A stretch of 15,116 nt of DNA, from contig DTUG01000080.1 of the NCBI GenBank assembly GCA_012964275.1, positions 607 through 15,722 of the forward strand, read 5' to 3'. The notes under the pieces were generated by a model. The model made no database searches. It saw nothing but the letters and a program-made list of their open reading frames with translations, and was not told the DNA's origin. Made by a program: the position numbers and the translations under genes. Positions 13,729-15,116 of this stretch are shown one piece after another (position 1 is the stretch's first letter; every line of letters starts with the position of its first letter). This DNA comes from Fidelibacterota bacterium. Lineage in GTDB: Bacteria; Fidelibacterota; Marinisomatia; Marinisomatales; UBA1611.

Positions 13729-14841
13729 TTAATTACCTTCCGCAATATCTCGTTTATAGCGGATCAGTTCCAGTTGCCGTTGGTACGCAGCGCTATTGTC
13801 AAAATCAATACTCTTAACAACTTTAATCTTTTTCTCTGCTTTCCGGTACCAGCGGGCTGCTTTATCCATATCTTTTTCAAATCCATCCTCGCCATTAAAG
13901 TATTTATCGCCCAACCCCTCATAAGAACTGGCCATACCTAAAGCCGCCTCATAATCATCCTCATTTAAATAAAATGCCTCATCAAATGCTTTTTCGGCTT
14001 CTTCAAAATTTTGCATCTGGTTATGAATAACACCCAGATTAAAATACAAATTTGCTTTAACAATTTTATCTTCCTCATTGGTAATTGCATTTTGAAAGAC
14101 ATCAATTGATTTTTCCTTTTGATCAATATCATAATAAAGAGATGCTAATTCCCGCAAAGCATTACTATTAGATGGGTCTAACTGCACCGATTTTTCAAAA
14201 TAAGGCAAAGCTTCTTCCGCTGGTTTTTCACATTTTAACAAGATCTGTCCAGCCGAAAAATTTGCATTAAAATCATCAGGGTTCTTCTCCACAGCTGTTT
14301 TAATCAGGTTTACTGCGGTTTCCTTATCACCAAGGTCAAAGTAACATTTTGACAATGTTGTATACGTTTGACCATCAGTTGGATTAATAGCGGATGCACT
14401 GGTAAAATTTTCAATCGCATTTTTTAAATACTCATCTTTATTATCAGGATCTTCCTGAATCTTTTTAAAGATTTCTACACCGGCATTGAACTGTTCTGCC
14501 CAATAATACTGGATATAATTATTGACTTGCTCACTGACGGTGAGAAATACTCCTCTGACCTCAACTTTCTTATTGGTATCTAAGGCCATCGCCTTATCAA
14601 ACATGGTTCTCATGTCTACCCAATTTTCATTCCGGGCATATATTTCAACTCCTAAAACAATGGGGATTTCCGGATTGTCCGGTTCCACGGCCATTGCTTT
14701 TGGAAGCCATTCCGCAGCTTTTGACCAATCAGATTGCTGGACGGCTAGTTTCGCTGTCGTGTATTCCTGGCTTGAACAGGCAACAAAAAAGATGCAAATA
14801 AATAACAGATGTAACAGAACAGTAACCTTTCGGGCTAGCAT
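13729..14841 (-). CDS. TPR-repeat lipoprotein
   Basis: A 370-residue lipoprotein with tetratricopeptide repeats, probably attached to the envelope and acting as a binding scaffold. The N-terminus is a basic-hydrophobic signal (MLARKVTVLLHLLFICIFF) with a lipobox VAC, giving a lipidated Cys22 followed by SS. TPR-like units are visible at about 27-60, 140-190, 191-224, 225-258 and 264-297, with signatures such as ALPYFEKSVQLDPSNSNALR. The start is supported by GAGGA, 4 bases upstream. The gene lies 72 bases downstream of the PfkB kinase on the same strand and converges with DUF58. TPR proteins occur in Bat operons (BatC), so a link to the MoxR pair is conceivable, but the orientation argues against a shared transcript. 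Confidence 0.85.
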   Translation of the reverse strand: MLARKVTVLLHLLFICIFFVACSSQEYTTAKLAVQQSDWSKAAEWLPKAMAVEPDNPEIPIVLGVEIYARNENWVDMRTMFDKAMALDTNKKVEVRGVFLTVSEQVNNYIQYYWAEQFNAGVEIFKKIQEDPDNKDEYLKNAIENFTSASAINPTDGQTYTTLSKCYFDLGDKETAVNLIKTAVEKNPDDFNANFSAGQILLKCEKPAEEALPYFEKSVQLDPSNSNALRELASLYYDIDQKEKSIDVFQNAITNEEDKIVKANLYFNLGVIHNQMQNFEEAEKAFDEAFYLNEDDYEAALGMASSYEGLGDKYFNGEDGFEKDMDKAARWYRKAEKKIKVVKSIDFDNSAAYQRQLELIRYKRDIAEGN

Positions 14842-14913
14842 AATTTCCTCTTCTTCATGAATAAACTTAACAATATTACCGGAAATTGAAGAATCCGAAC
14901 AAGTGATTGTAAA

Positions 14914-15116
14914 TCAGTTTTTCAGTTGTGCAATACGTTCATCGATGTCACTTCTTGTAATATTATCCAACATTGATGTGCCAAAATCCTCAATGCAAAA
15001 AGAAGCTAGTGCAGTACCTCTTTTCATCGCCTCTATTATGGGTAATCCTTCCGATAAACCCGAGATAAAACCGCCGCCGAAAACGTCACCAGCACCTGTG
15101 GGATCAATTACTTTCG
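14914..15116 (-). CDS. PfkB-family carbohydrate/nucleoside kinase, C-terminal part
   Basis: Only the last 66 codons lie in the window. The start is beyond the right edge. The frame begins KVIDPTGAGDVFGGGF, the second PfkB signature, with the catalytic-base Asp in GAGD and an anion-hole glycine run. It then reads ASFCIEDFGT, a block seen in a group of PfkB sugar or nucleoside kinases, and ends IAQLKN-TGA. The ribokinase-type fold transfers phosphate from ATP to a sugar or nucleoside hydroxyl; the substrate cannot be told from this end. The TPR lipoprotein follows after 72 bases on the same strand, so they may share a transcript. Confidence 0.9.
   Translation of the reverse strand, partial: KVIDPTGAGDVFGGGFISGLSEGLPIIEAMKRGTALASFCIEDFGTSMLDNITRSDIDERIAQLKN

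Noticed and set aside
14522..14860. 112-codon + strand frame antisense to the TPR gene
   Set aside because: The TPR gene has a lipobox, a ribosome site and repeats. The antisense frame has none of these.
1..15116. CRISPR arrays, insertion sequences, tRNA or rRNA genes, prophage genes
   Set aside because: No spaced direct repeats, transposase motifs, cloverleaf-like stretches or phage proteins were seen on either strand by eye.

Overview
This window looks like chromosomal DNA from a Gram-negative bacterium, roughly 37-53 % GC in the places I counted. The evidence is an exported gamma-glutamyltransferase, a lipobox lipoprotein with TPRs, a MoxR/DUF58 pair and a MORN-like repeat protein. The mix would fit the FCB/Marinimicrobia side of the tree. 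That placement is an impression from gene content, not a result: there is no rRNA or tRNA here. I see no mobile elements, CRISPR, phage genes or RNA genes. Coding density is high and no gap exceeds 300 bases; the largest is 273 bases at 2643-2915.

Layout, left to right: (1) the 3' part of a phosphonatase-like HAD hydrolase (1-636, +), cut by the window edge just after its expected catalytic Asp. (2) An aspartate/glutamate racemase-family gene (+), convergent with a saccharopine-dehydrogenase-like Rossmann oxidoreductase (-). (3) An AT-rich divergent regulatory region, 2643-2915. (4) A compact + strand operon, 2916-8365: PLP aminotransferase, thiolase, family III CoA-transferase and exported gamma-glutamyltransferase, joined by a 3-base gap or by overlaps. 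(5) A - strand run, 11659 down to 8359: rlmN, an undescribed small reading frame broken by one TAA, an M20 amidohydrolase and a secreted or anchored protein of nine MORN-like repeats in exact 24-residue register. It meets the + operon tail to tail with overlapping stop codons. (6) A divergent MoxR AAA+ ATPase / DUF58 pair (+). (7) A TPR lipoprotein (-) downstream of the C-terminal end of a PfkB sugar/nucleoside kinase that runs off the right edge.

The first half reads as an amino-acid or acyl-CoA catabolic island. Gamma-glutamyl compounds would be hydrolysed outside the cytoplasm by the transferase. Amino acids would be racemised and/or transaminated to oxo-acids. Acids would be activated by CoA transfer and cleaved by the thiolase. 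The substrate cannot be named from the sequence. The second half is housekeeping (rRNA/tRNA methylation, peptide or amide hydrolysis) plus envelope-associated chaperone and scaffold proteins.

The items most worth a second look are the interrupted small ORF wedged between rlmN and the M20 gene, the exact 24-residue register of the MORN-like protein, and the four-gene catabolic operon with its unknown substrate. I did not find a clear new defence or mobile system.
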